Shown here piece after piece: positions 17,405 to 25,690 of a DNA stretch of 64,000 bases. Numbering within the stretch: the first letter of the stretch is position 1; every line of letters begins with the position of its first letter. Origin of the DNA: Arenibacter catalasegens (GTDB lineage: Bacteria; Bacteroidota; Bacteroidia; Flavobacteriales; Flavobacteriaceae); the NCBI RefSeq assembly GCF_002909235.1, contig NZ_PHQQ01000007.1:62001-126000 (forward strand), given 5' to 3'. The translations under genes and the position numbers were made by a program. The notes under the pieces were generated by a model, which saw nothing but the letters and a program-made list of their open reading frames with translations, was not told the origin of the DNA and did not search any database.

Positions 17405-17897
17405 ATGAAATAATTTAACATTTTGATTGCCATTTTTTTGACGTTTACCGCTTGTAAGCCACAAAATAAACCCAAGGAACCGTTGGGAAAGGAAAACTAT
17501 GAGTACTTTGGAGACCAAATTGCTGAAATTAACGCAGTGACATGTAAGATAATGCTGAAAAATTATCAAAAAATGGCCACGTCCGATACACTTGTTTGCC
17601 AATTTTATGGTCGGGTTACAGAGGTTTGCAGCCTAAAAGGCTGTTGAATGAAATTGGAATTGGTAAACGGGGTAGAAAGTTTGGTGAAATACAAGGATTA
17701 TTGATTTTTTATGCCAAGGGATATTTTGGGTAAACAAGTCATCGTAAATGGTTTGGCCTATATTGAGGAAAGTAGCGTTGAAGCCCAAAGGCATATTGCT
17801 GATGATGGCGGAAAATCCAAAGAAGAAATTGCCGAAATAACTGAAATTAAAGAAAACCTACGCCTTTGAAGCAGATGGTGTATTGATAAGAAAATAA
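17405..17897 (+). pseudogene. Decayed DUF4920 family gene
   Basis: Read as one frame from the ATG at 17405, this stretch encodes a recognisable DUF4920 envelope protein, but it has a stop at codon 3 (TAA 17411), a TGA at 17645 where the family has Trp (GC-W-MKL), a TGA at 17702 after KYKDY, and a +1 frameshift near 17850-17860. After the shift the expected end TYAFEADGVLIRK and stop (17895-17897) appear. The signal peptide region (FNILIAIFLTFTACK) is also visible. So all parts remain, yet no full product can be made. mnmD begins one base after its stop, suggesting a former operon. Confidence 0.88.
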
Positions 17898-17898
17898 T

Positions 17899-18564
17899 TT
17901 GAAAAGGAAAATTATTACCACAGCAGACGGATCTAAAACAATTCAAATTGAAGATTGGAACGAACAGTACCATTCTATTCATGGCGCTGTCCAGGAGGCC
18001 TACCATGTCTTTATAAAGAATGGCTTATCCCTTTTCCATGATCGGTCGATATCTATTTTGGAAATTGGTTTCGGAACTGGATTAAACACGCTTATAACTT
18101 TATTGGAATCGGATAAGCAAGGTTTGGAAGTTACTTATAAGGGTGTTGAAGCTTATCCCGTGCTTCCGGAGGAATTAGACCAGTTGGGCTATAGCGGAGC
18201 TCTGAAAGCAAAGGAGTTTGAACAGTATTTTTTAAAGATGCACCAAACTTCATGGGGAGAATTGCATCAAATTAGATCCAATTTTTCTTTGATAAAACAG
18301 CAATTGGATTTTAGGGAAATATCGGACATTAATACTATTGATCTAATTTATTTTGATGCTTTTGGTGCCCGGGTACAGCCAGAGCTTTGGACGGAGGATG
18401 TTTTTGCTATAATGTTCAAAGCATTGAAAAAAGATGGTGTGCTGGTAACTTATTCAGCAAAGGGAAGTGTAAGGAGAGCTATGCAGGCTGTAGGGTTTGT
18501 TGTGGAACGATTGCCAGGCCCTCCTGGAAAAAGAGAAATGCTCCGAGCCTTAAAGGTATCATAA
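17899..18564 (+). CDS. mnmD: tRNA (5-methylaminomethyl-2-thiouridine)-methyltransferase MnmD
   Basis: SAM-dependent methyltransferase for the final step of mnm5s2U34 formation in tRNA anticodons, here a stand-alone protein rather than fused to the MnmC oxidase. The 221 residues include the SAM motif ILEIGFGTGLNTL, IDLIYFDAFGARVQPELWT, and the C-terminal LPGPPGKREMLRA. The start is TTG at 17899, one base after the stop of the DUF4920 remnant, so it may have relied on translation of that gene. Confidence 0.92.
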   Translation: MKRKIITTADGSKTIQIEDWNEQYHSIHGAVQEAYHVFIKNGLSLFHDRSISILEIGFGTGLNTLITLLESDKQGLEVTYKGVEAYPVLPEELDQLGYSGALKAKEFEQYFLKMHQTSWGELHQIRSNFSLIKQQLDFREISDINTIDLIYFDAFGARVQPELWTEDVFAIMFKALKKDGVLVTYSAKGSVRRAMQAVGFVVERLPGPPGKREMLRALKVS

Positions 18565-18703
18565 ATAGTAATCTTGTATTATGGATTATTTAACGATCTA
18601 CAACCGTAGATTGTTAAACCTAAACTAAATACAAGTGCTTCAATATTAAAAACCCATATATTTATATCTAAGTTGATGGAAAGATAGAAAAGATAGAAAG
18701 GAT

Positions 18704-19666
18704 ATGAAGGTTCTAGTAACGGGTGCAACAGGTTTGGTGGGGAGTGAAATTGTAAATTTGTGTAAACAAAATAATATTTCGGTTAATTACTTGACCACCA
18801 GTAGAAACAAAATTGTTTCTCAAACGGACTATAATGGCTATTATTGGAATCCCAGCAAGAATGAAATAGATGTTGATTGTTTTGAAGGGGTTACTGCAAT
18901 AATCAATCTGGCTGGAACAAGTATTTCCAAAAGATGGACCAAGAATAATAAAAAAAAGATACTAAACAGTAGGGTTGATTCCTTAAGGACTTTATTGGGT
19001 GCTATACCAGAAGATGGTATGCACGGTATTAAAATAATTGTGTCCGCTTCTGCCATAGGTATCTACCCTAATTCCTTGTCCCAATATTATAAGGAAGATG
19101 AGGTAAATATTGATAACAGTTTTTTAGGGGAGGTAGTATCCACTTGGGAGAAGGAGGTTGATGCGTTTGAAAAAGTTAATATTAAAACCGCCAAAATTAG
19201 GATAGGATTGGTGGTCTCTAATAAGGGGGGGGCTTTGCCTGAAATAGCTAAGCCTATAAAATGTTACTTAGGCGCGTCATTAGGGTCTGGTAACCAATGG
19301 CAATCTTGGATTCATCTCCATGATTTGGGTAGAATATTTCTACACGTTATGACCAAAGAGCTGACGGGAATATTTAACGGGGTAGCTCCAAATCCGGTTA
19401 CTAACGTAAAGCTTACAAAAGAATTGGCAGGAGTTTTAGAAAAACCGCTTTTCTTACCCAATATTCCTAAAACCGTGATGCGATTGGTTTTGGGTGAAAT
19501 GTCATATTTGCTATTTGTCAGTCAGCGCGTAAGTTGTAAAAAAATTGAAAATTCAGGATTCGATTTTATCTATCCAAATATATGTAGGGCCTTAGAAAAC
19601 ATTTATAAGGAGAAGGGCGAACATAGGACTCAGGATACACTTTATCAGAACGAGTTCATTTCCTAG
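18704..19666 (+). CDS. TIGR01777 family NAD(P)-dependent epimerase
   Basis: An atypical short-chain dehydrogenase/reductase of 320 residues. The Rossmann motif VLVTGATGLVGSEIV is at the N-terminus; ATIINLAG-type strand (AIINLAGTSI), SASAIGIYPNS and the downstream WQSWIHLHDL are hallmarks of the YfcH/TIGR01777 group. No substrate is established for the family. The last 20 or so residues after ALENIYKEKG are extra and polar. It is followed by a clear terminator. Confidence 0.88.
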   Translation: MKVLVTGATGLVGSEIVNLCKQNNISVNYLTTSRNKIVSQTDYNGYYWNPSKNEIDVDCFEGVTAIINLAGTSISKRWTKNNKKKILNSRVDSLRTLLGAIPEDGMHGIKIIVSASAIGIYPNSLSQYYKEDEVNIDNSFLGEVVSTWEKEVDAFEKVNIKTAKIRIGLVVSNKGGALPEIAKPIKCYLGASLGSGNQWQSWIHLHDLGRIFLHVMTKELTGIFNGVAPNPVTNVKLTKELAGVLEKPLFLPNIPKTVMRLVLGEMSYLLFVSQRVSCKKIENSGFDFIYPNICRALENIYKEKGEHRTQDTLYQNEFIS

Positions 19667-19693
19667 GGATACATGGAGATTGTAAGAATTGTG

Positions 19694-19721
19694 AACATCC
19701 GTCATTGGCGGATGTTTTTTT
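19694..19721 (+). terminator. Rho-independent terminator of the epimerase gene
   Basis: AACATCCG, 7-base loop, CGGATGTT and a T-run, 28 bases after the epimerase stop codon. Confidence 0.85.
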
Positions 19722-19735
19722 ATAAAGTTTAATGA

Positions 19736-19774
19736 CATTATGACATTTTTAAAGAATTGGCAGTACTTTTGCCA
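19736..19774 (+). promoter_or_regulatory. Putative grpE-dnaJ promoter with -24/-12-like element
   Basis: TTGGCAGTACTTTTGCCA at 19757-19774 has GG and GC dinucleotides exactly 12 bases apart in a TGGCAG-N5-TTGC context, matching the sigma-54 consensus. A tandem ATGACATT repeat lies just upstream at 19733-19748. The same bases also contain TACTTTTG, a match to the housekeeping TAnnTTTG box, but no good -33 TTTG is at the right distance. Start codon of grpE is 33 bases downstream. Confidence 0.5.
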
Positions 19775-19806
19775 TCTCAAATCGGAAGTATATAAATGTA
19801 TTTTAA

Positions 19807-20379
19807 ATGAGCAACGAAAATAAAACAGAAGAAATGGAAGATGATGTTCTAAATAATTTAGAAAATCAAGACGTAGAACAAGACGGTTCATCTGTTGGGA
19901 ACGAGGATTTAGAAAATGGAGAGGAGCTTAGTCTTGAAGAGCAATTACAGGAAGACCTTAAAAAGGAAAAAGACAAATTTTTGCGTCTTTTTGCAGAGTT
20001 CGAGAATTACAAAAGACGGACTTCAAAGGAAAGGATAGATTTGTTTAAAACGGCAGGTCAAGAAGTTATAGTATCCTTATTACCGGTAATCGATGATTTT
20101 GAGCGTGCAATAAGAGAAATTTCCAAATCAGAGGATCAGGAAATGTTTAAAGGAGTTGAATTAATAAGCAACAAGTTCAAGGAAACTTTAAAAAATAAGG
20201 GTCTTCAGGAATTGGAGGTAAAAGAAGGTGATGCCTTCGATGCAGAGATTCACGATGCCATCACACAGATTCCAGCTCCAAGCAAAAAGTTGAAAGGTAA
20301 AATTATAGATGTAGTTGAAAAGGGTTTTAAACTGGGGGATAAAATTATACGCCATCCAAAAGTGGTTGTTGGAAATTAA
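19807..20379 (+). CDS. grpE: Nucleotide exchange factor GrpE
   Basis: Releases ADP from DnaK and acts as a thermosensor in the chaperone cycle. 190 residues: an acidic N-terminal tail, a long coiled coil (residues about 45-95, DKFLRLFAEFENYKRRTSKE) and the C-terminal beta domain ending ELGDKIIRHPKVVVGN-like (KLGDKIIRHPKVVVGN). dnaJ follows after 9 bases. dnaK is not in this window. Confidence 0.96.
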   Translation: MSNENKTEEMEDDVLNNLENQDVEQDGSSVGNEDLENGEELSLEEQLQEDLKKEKDKFLRLFAEFENYKRRTSKERIDLFKTAGQEVIVSLLPVIDDFERAIREISKSEDQEMFKGVELISNKFKETLKNKGLQELEVKEGDAFDAEIHDAITQIPAPSKKLKGKIIDVVEKGFKLGDKIIRHPKVVVGN

Positions 20380-20388
20380 AAATATTTT

Positions 20389-21522
20389 ATGAAGGAGGAC
20401 TATTATGAAATCTTGGGCATTGGAAAGAATGCTACAGCGGCAGAAGTAAAGAAGGCTTATCGTAAAAAAGCAATAGAGTATCATCCTGACAAAAACCAGG
20501 GTGACGTAAAGGCCGAGGAAATGTTTAAAAAGGCAGCTGAAGCTTATGAAGTTCTCAGTGACCCCAATAAGAAGGCACGTTATGATCAATACGGACATGC
20601 AGCCTTTGAGGGCGGCGGCGGATTTGGCGGCGGCGGAATGAACATGGATGACATTTTTAGTCAGTTCGGCGATATATTTGGTGGCGCTTTCGGTGGCGGT
20701 GGTGGCGGCTTTAGTGGTTTCTCAGGATTTAGCGGCGGCGGCGGTGGTCAAAGACGTGTTAAGGGAAGTAACCTAAGAATAAGGGTTAAACTAACCTTGG
20801 AGGAAATTGCCAATGGTGTAGAAAAGAAAATTAAGGTAAGGAGAAAGATTCAGGCAGAAGGGGTTACCTACCAAACCTGTGGCACCTGTGGGGGTCGTGG
20901 GCAAGTAACCAAAATCACCAATACAATTCTGGGTAGAATGCAGACGGCAGCTACCTGTAGCACTTGTGGGGGTAGTGGACAAATGATCGATAAGAAACCT
21001 ACCGATGCGGATGCCAATGGTTTAACAGTTTCCGAGGAAACTGTAAGTGTTAATATTCCCGCAGGAGTTGAGGACGGTATGCAGTTAAAAGTGCCCAATA
21101 AAGGAAACGATGCTCCGGGAAATGGGGTTCCGGGCGATTTGTTGGTGGCTATTGAGACGGAAGAGCATGAAACCCTAAAGAGGGAAGGCGATAATCTACA
21201 TTACGACCTTTATATCAGTATTTCCGAAGCTGTATTGGGTACCTCAAAAGAGATCGACGCTGTTGGTGGTAAGGTGAGGATCAAATTGGAGGCAGGGATA
21301 CAATCTGGCAAAATTCTTAGGTTAAGAGGTAAAGGTATTTCTAGCCTTAATGGATATGGCAGTGGTGATCTATTGGTACATGTCAATGTCTGGACGCCCA
21401 AGGAGTTGAATAAAGAGCAAAAAGACTTTTTTGAACGTATGCAGAATAACGAAAATTTTGAACCCAGACCAGAGAAATCGGATAAATCATTCTTTGAAAA
21501 GGTCAAGGATATGTTCTCATAA
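20389..21522 (+). CDS. dnaJ: Chaperone protein DnaJ
   Basis: Hsp40 cochaperone of 377 residues that delivers clients to DnaK and stimulates its ATPase. J-domain residues 1-70 with HPD at 32-34; a Gly/Phe-rich linker (about 80-125); then a cysteine-rich region with only two CxxCxGxG motifs, at Cys164 (CGTCGGRG) and Cys190 (CSTCGGSG), against four in E. coli DnaJ. The C-terminal client-binding domains and the end SFFEKVKDMFS are intact. Two motifs would still bind one zinc. This appears usual for Flavobacteriaceae (recalled, not searched). Confidence 0.95.
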   Translation: MKEDYYEILGIGKNATAAEVKKAYRKKAIEYHPDKNQGDVKAEEMFKKAAEAYEVLSDPNKKARYDQYGHAAFEGGGGFGGGGMNMDDIFSQFGDIFGGAFGGGGGGFSGFSGFSGGGGGQRRVKGSNLRIRVKLTLEEIANGVEKKIKVRRKIQAEGVTYQTCGTCGGRGQVTKITNTILGRMQTAATCSTCGGSGQMIDKKPTDADANGLTVSEETVSVNIPAGVEDGMQLKVPNKGNDAPGNGVPGDLLVAIETEEHETLKREGDNLHYDLYISISEAVLGTSKEIDAVGGKVRIKLEAGIQSGKILRLRGKGISSLNGYGSGDLLVHVNVWTPKELNKEQKDFFERMQNNENFEPRPEKSDKSFFEKVKDMFS

Positions 21523-21612
21523 TAGTAGTAATTTAAGGTTTAAATAAAAAACGTATATTTGAGTTAATGTTGGGAAACCAATATTATTTTCTTTTTCATA
21601 GCAATTTTTTTT

Positions 21613-21649
21613 CCCATCCTTGATTCGTTAAGGGTGGGTTTTGTTTTTT
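21613..21649 (+). terminator. Terminator of grpE-dnaJ
   Basis: CCCATCCTT, 8-base loop, AAGGGTGGG (one G-T pair) then TTTTGTTTTTT. The right arm and what follows resemble the end of the long unit of the array that begins here. Confidence 0.7.
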
Positions 21650-22286
21650 AGTTCAACCCCATTTTTATAAGCTCCAAAGGAGCGAAATAAAGATGGATGG
21701 TTGAACTAATCCCGCCCTTTGGCGGGATCTTCACGTTACCCCTGGTGGGTTATGTTAGTGAAACCCCGTTTTTATAAGCCCCGAAAGGGGTGCAATAAAC
21801 GCGGCAGGTTGAACTAATCCCGCTCCTTGGCGGGATCTCTTTGTTGTAGTGTCCGCAAGCCCTAAAGGGGTGCAATAAAGATGGATGGTTGAACTAATCC
21901 CGCCCTTTGGCGGGATCTTCACGTTACCCCGGGTGGGTTATGTTAGTGAAACCCCGTTTTTATAAGCCCCGAAAGGGGTGTAATAAACGCGGCAGGTTGA
22001 ACTAATCCCGCCCCTTGGCGGGATCTCTTTGTTGTAGTGTCCGCAAGCCCCGAAAGGGGTGCAATAAACGCGGCAGGTTGAACTAATCCCGCCCCTTGGC
22101 GGGATCTCTTTGTTGTAGTGTCCGCAAGCCCTAAAGGAGCGAAATAAAGATGGATGGTTGAACTAATCCCGCCCTTTGGCGGGATCTTCACGTTACCCCG
22201 GGTGGGTTTTGTTAGTGAAACCCTGGCTTTAAGAGCTTCAAGGAAGCGAATTAGAAATGGATGGTTCCCCTTGGGGATCTCAACGT
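21626..22286. repeat. Array of two alternating hairpin-rich intergenic repeat units
   Basis: Six full units plus a degenerate seventh, in the order long-short-long-short-short-long-remnant. Units start (AAGC) at 21669, 21776, 21857, 21964, 22045, 22126 and 22231, giving lengths 107, 81, 107, 81, 81 and 105. Each begins with a small hairpin (for example CCCCGAAAGGGG), then AATAAA, then GGTTGAACTAATCCCGCC and a second hairpin ATCCCGCC-(4)-GGCGGGAT. Long units add an ACCC...GGGT segment and end AAACCCCGTTTTTAT; short ones end TTGTTGTAGTGTCCGC. A partial unit overlaps the dnaJ terminator. GC content is far above the surroundings. No unit encodes a plausible protein. Confidence 0.9.
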
Positions 22287-22525
22287 TTTACACGGTATTT
22301 TTTTTTGCTGTAATTTGAATAGTTAGTTGTTTTTAGGAGGGATATGAGTCATTATCGCTTCATTTATCTTCTTTTTTATGGATTTTTTATTTCAAAATTT
22401 CACTTGGGCCTAAGCTTATAATATCCTTCTAGTATAATATATAAAAAAGCTTTAAAAGGAATAATTTATAATATTCCAGCCTATCTCTTAAATAGCAATT
22501 ATATATCTTTGAGGAAATTGCGTGC

Positions 22526-23449
22526 ATGAATAATATATTGGTCGCTAAAGAGGTTTCTAAGCAGTTTGGGAGCCATATAGCTCTCAACAAAGTTTCATTA
22601 GAAATTCCCAAGAACAGTATCTATGGCTTGCTTGGTCCTAACGGAGCAGGGAAGACTACTTTAATACGGATAATCAATCAAATAATCTATCCGGATCAAG
22701 GGGAAATTTTATTTGATGGAAAGCCCTTGCAGCCCAATCACATATCCATGATCGGGTATTTGCCGGAGGAAAGGGGACTTTATAAAAGTATGAAAGTAGG
22801 CGAGCAGGTCCTATATCTTGCCCAATTAAAGGGACTCTCCAAGGCAGATGCAAAAAGCAGATTAAAATATTGGTTTGATCGTTTTGAAATAGGGGATTGG
22901 TGGAACAAGAAAATTCAGGAACTTTCAAAAGGAATGGCGCAAAAGATCCAGTTTATCGTCACAGTTTTGCACGAACCAAAGCTTTTAATTTTCGATGAGC
23001 CATTTAGTGGGTTCGACCCTATAAATGCCAATCTTATAAAGGATGAAATTCTTCTGCTTAGGGAAAAGGGCACATCCATTATATTTTCCACACATAGAAT
23101 GGAATCTGTAGAGGAATTATGTGACTATATCGCGCTAATACACCAGTCGGAAAAATTATTGGATGGAAAGCTTAGTGATATAAAAAAAGCATATAAGAAC
23201 AACATTTATAAGGTAGGTTTGGGGGTGCAAAGCCCCAATGGACTTTTGGAAGACTTAAAGGATAAATTTCAAATTCTTTCCTCGGAATATGTAGATGGCG
23301 GGCTACAGTTAAACTTCACCGTGCAACTGCCCACAGATGAAACAGGCCCCTTTTTATCACATTTATCGGGCAAGGCAAATGTCAATAATTTCTCGGAAAA
23401 AATTCCATCGGCCAACGATATATTTATTAGAACCGTTCAATCCAAATAA
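22526..23449 (+). CDS. ABC transporter ATP-binding protein (NatA-like)
   Basis: ATPase subunit of an ABC-2 type exporter, 307 residues. Walker A GPNGAGKTT near residue 38, signature LSKGMAQK, Walker B LLIFDEPFSGFDP and switch His in STHRMES are all intact. A C-terminal extension of about 90 residues follows the ATPase core, as in NatA/YhaQ-type proteins. The permease starts 5 bases downstream. Substrate unknown; sodium or drug export is only a family guess. Confidence 0.92.
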   Translation: MNNILVAKEVSKQFGSHIALNKVSLEIPKNSIYGLLGPNGAGKTTLIRIINQIIYPDQGEILFDGKPLQPNHISMIGYLPEERGLYKSMKVGEQVLYLAQLKGLSKADAKSRLKYWFDRFEIGDWWNKKIQELSKGMAQKIQFIVTVLHEPKLLIFDEPFSGFDPINANLIKDEILLLREKGTSIIFSTHRMESVEELCDYIALIHQSEKLLDGKLSDIKKAYKNNIYKVGLGVQSPNGLLEDLKDKFQILSSEYVDGGLQLNFTVQLPTDETGPFLSHLSGKANVNNFSEKIPSANDIFIRTVQSK

Positions 23450-23454
23450 TATAT

Positions 23455-24792
23455 ATGGGCAAGTTGTCACTCATCATAAAACGAGAGTATTTAGCAAAGG
23501 TTAGGAATAAGTCCTTTGTGATCATGACATTTTTGAGTCCAATCCTAATGGTGGGGATGGTTGTTCTTATTGTTTACCTAACTAAGGTTAATGATAATGA
23601 AGTAAGGACTATTGGAGTACTGAATGAGAGTAATTATTTTTCAACAGATTTTCAGGGTACCGAAAGTACCTCTTTTGTAAGACTTAAGGATATAGATTTG
23701 GAGGCTGCCAAGGATTCTGTTCAAAATATGGGATTTTATGGATTGCTTTATATCCCAAACGAATTGGACTTGGAAAAGGTGGCTAGTAGGTCCTTCTTTT
23801 ATACTAAGGAGCCTCCTGGTACTAATGTTTTGGACAATTTGGAAAATGTATTTGAAGACCGTCTACGATTGCGAAGATTACAGGAATTAGGGGTTTCGGT
23901 ATCCGATTTTGAAAGTGTCGACAACAATTTTCAAATTAATACAGCTACCTATTCCGGAGATCAGAACCTGAAAGGTATAACCGAATTAAAGGCCTTTATA
24001 GGAGGGGGATTTGGGTACCTAATAATGATGTTCATCATTATATATGGTGGATTTGTTATGCGCAGTGTAATTGAGGAAAAAACATCTAGGATAATAGAGG
24101 TTATTATTTCTTCTGTAAAACCTTTTCAGCTTATGCTAGGGAAAATAATAGGGACTTCTTTGGCTGGAGTTACCCAGTTTGCTATTTGGATCATTTCGGC
24201 CTTTCTAATGTTTGGAGTGTTGATTCTGGTTTTCGATATTGATCCTTCAGGCTTTAATTCGGAAGCTGCTAACGCCCCAGGCCTGATGGGGGGAGCAGCG
24301 TATATGGCAACATCGGATTCCGCAATTCAATTGTATGCAAATGAACTTTTTAGGATACCATGGATTATGCTTATTTGTTTTTTTGTAATCTATTTTATCC
24401 TGGGTTATTTAATTTATAGTTCAATATATGCTGCAATAGGGGCTGCTGTGGATAATGAAACAGACACACAACAGTTTATATTTCCTATTATTCTACCATT
24501 AATGTTGGCCATTTATGTGGGGTTCTTTTCTGTTTTTAATAACCCACATGGTCCTATAGCCGTGGCGTTTTCTTTATTTCCTTTGACCTCGCCCATTGTG
24601 ATGATGATGCGTTTGCCAGGTGGCATAGGGGAAGGAGGTGTCCCTATTTGGGAGGTGGTAGCATCTATTTCACTATTGATTATTACTTTTATCGGTATCG
24701 TATGGTTGGCTGCAAAAATTTATAGGGTCGGAATATTGATGTACGGTAAAAAACCATCCTATAAAGACCTATTTAAATGGCTGAAATATTAG
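23455..24792 (+). CDS. ABC-2 type transporter permease (NatB-like)
   Basis: Membrane partner of the preceding ATPase, 445 residues. One N-terminal transmembrane segment (SFVIMTFLSPILMVGMVVLI), a large extracytoplasmic domain (about 45-180), then five or six C-terminal segments with the ABC2_membrane_3 pattern VIEEKTSRIIEVIISSVKPFQ. It starts 5 bases after the ATPase gene and ends one base before the mechanosensitive channel gene. Confidence 0.92.
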   Translation: MGKLSLIIKREYLAKVRNKSFVIMTFLSPILMVGMVVLIVYLTKVNDNEVRTIGVLNESNYFSTDFQGTESTSFVRLKDIDLEAAKDSVQNMGFYGLLYIPNELDLEKVASRSFFYTKEPPGTNVLDNLENVFEDRLRLRRLQELGVSVSDFESVDNNFQINTATYSGDQNLKGITELKAFIGGGFGYLIMMFIIIYGGFVMRSVIEEKTSRIIEVIISSVKPFQLMLGKIIGTSLAGVTQFAIWIISAFLMFGVLILVFDIDPSGFNSEAANAPGLMGGAAYMATSDSAIQLYANELFRIPWIMLICFFVIYFILGYLIYSSIYAAIGAAVDNETDTQQFIFPIILPLMLAIYVGFFSVFNNPHGPIAVAFSLFPLTSPIVMMMRLPGGIGEGGVPIWEVVASISLLIITFIGIVWLAAKIYRVGILMYGKKPSYKDLFKWLKY

Positions 24793-24793
24793 A

Positions 24794-25690
24794 ATGGAAG
24801 AAATAAAGAATATTGTTAAAGTTGTAAATGAATTCCTTGCTTACAAAATTTGGCCTGGAGATAAGGTGGTCATAACGGCCGGTACCTTATTAATTATTAT
24901 TATTTCTGTAATTGTAGTAACCTATGCCTTAAAATTGGTTCACAGATTGGTTACGGCAAAGTTACCAGAGGAGGATAAGAATAAGTTTATAAGCATTTTT
25001 GGGTTTTTAAGATACCTGTTCTATATAATGGTGGTATTGGTTATTCTTCATACCTCCGGGGTTAATCTCACTGTCCTGTTGACTGCATCTGCCGCGTTGT
25101 TTGTAGGTTTGGGATTTGCACTTCAATATTTGTTCCAGGATATTATTTCGGGAATCTTAATCATTTTGGATCAGTCTTTGCGTGTAGGCGATATTATTGA
25201 GGTAAATCAAAAAGTTGGCCAGGTCTTTGAAATTCGCTTAAGGACAACAAGGGCACTCACTAGGGATGACAAGGTAATCATAATTCCTAACCACCAATTT
25301 TTAACAGATAGTATTTATAATTATACCCAAAATCATAAAAGTACCAGAGAGAGCGTTAAGATTGGGGTTGCTTATGGGAGCGATGTTAATTTAGTGACCA
25401 AAATATTGGAAAATATAACAAGTGATCAAAAAGGGGTTTTAAAAAATCCTAAGCCTTTTGTGCTATTTGAAGACTTTGGGGATTCTGCGTTATTGTTTTC
25501 CATCAATTTTTATATTAGCGACAGTTATGGAGATCCAAAAATTAAAAGTGCTATGCGGTATAGGATAGATGCGAAATTCAGGGAACATAATATAAGTATA
25601 CCCTTTCCACAAAGGGATATTCATTTGTTTCAATCCCGACCATTAAAAACTTCACAGGTCGATAATAATAGTGCTGGGTATGGGAATTAA
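24794..25690 (+). CDS. MscS family mechanosensitive ion channel
   Basis: A small-conductance channel of 298 residues that opens under membrane tension. Three N-terminal membrane segments; the pore helix region is ASAALFVGLGFALQYLFQDI, followed by the MscS beta domain SGILIILDQSLRVGDIIEV. The C-terminal alpha/beta vestibule ends in a short polar tail. Its last 20 bases overlap the start of the next gene, pointing to translational coupling. Confidence 0.93.
   Translation: MEEIKNIVKVVNEFLAYKIWPGDKVVITAGTLLIIIISVIVVTYALKLVHRLVTAKLPEEDKNKFISIFGFLRYLFYIMVVLVILHTSGVNLTVLLTASAALFVGLGFALQYLFQDIISGILIILDQSLRVGDIIEVNQKVGQVFEIRLRTTRALTRDDKVIIIPNHQFLTDSIYNYTQNHKSTRESVKIGVAYGSDVNLVTKILENITSDQKGVLKNPKPFVLFEDFGDSALLFSINFYISDSYGDPKIKSAMRYRIDAKFREHNISIPFPQRDIHLFQSRPLKTSQVDNNSAGYGN

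Noticed and set aside
17405-17897. Alternative reading: stop-codon recoding in the DUF4920 gene
   Set aside because: TAA, two TGAs and a frameshift all in one gene; many neighbouring genes use TGA as a normal stop, so decay is simpler.
20188-20598. 136-residue minus-strand frame across grpE and dnaJ
   Set aside because: Covers two well-supported genes on the other strand and has only Phe/Leu-rich shadow composition.
21943-22191. 82-residue minus-strand frame with an internal repeat
   Set aside because: It is only the translation of the repeat array; its period equals the 81-base unit, which is a multiple of three. No start context or homology.
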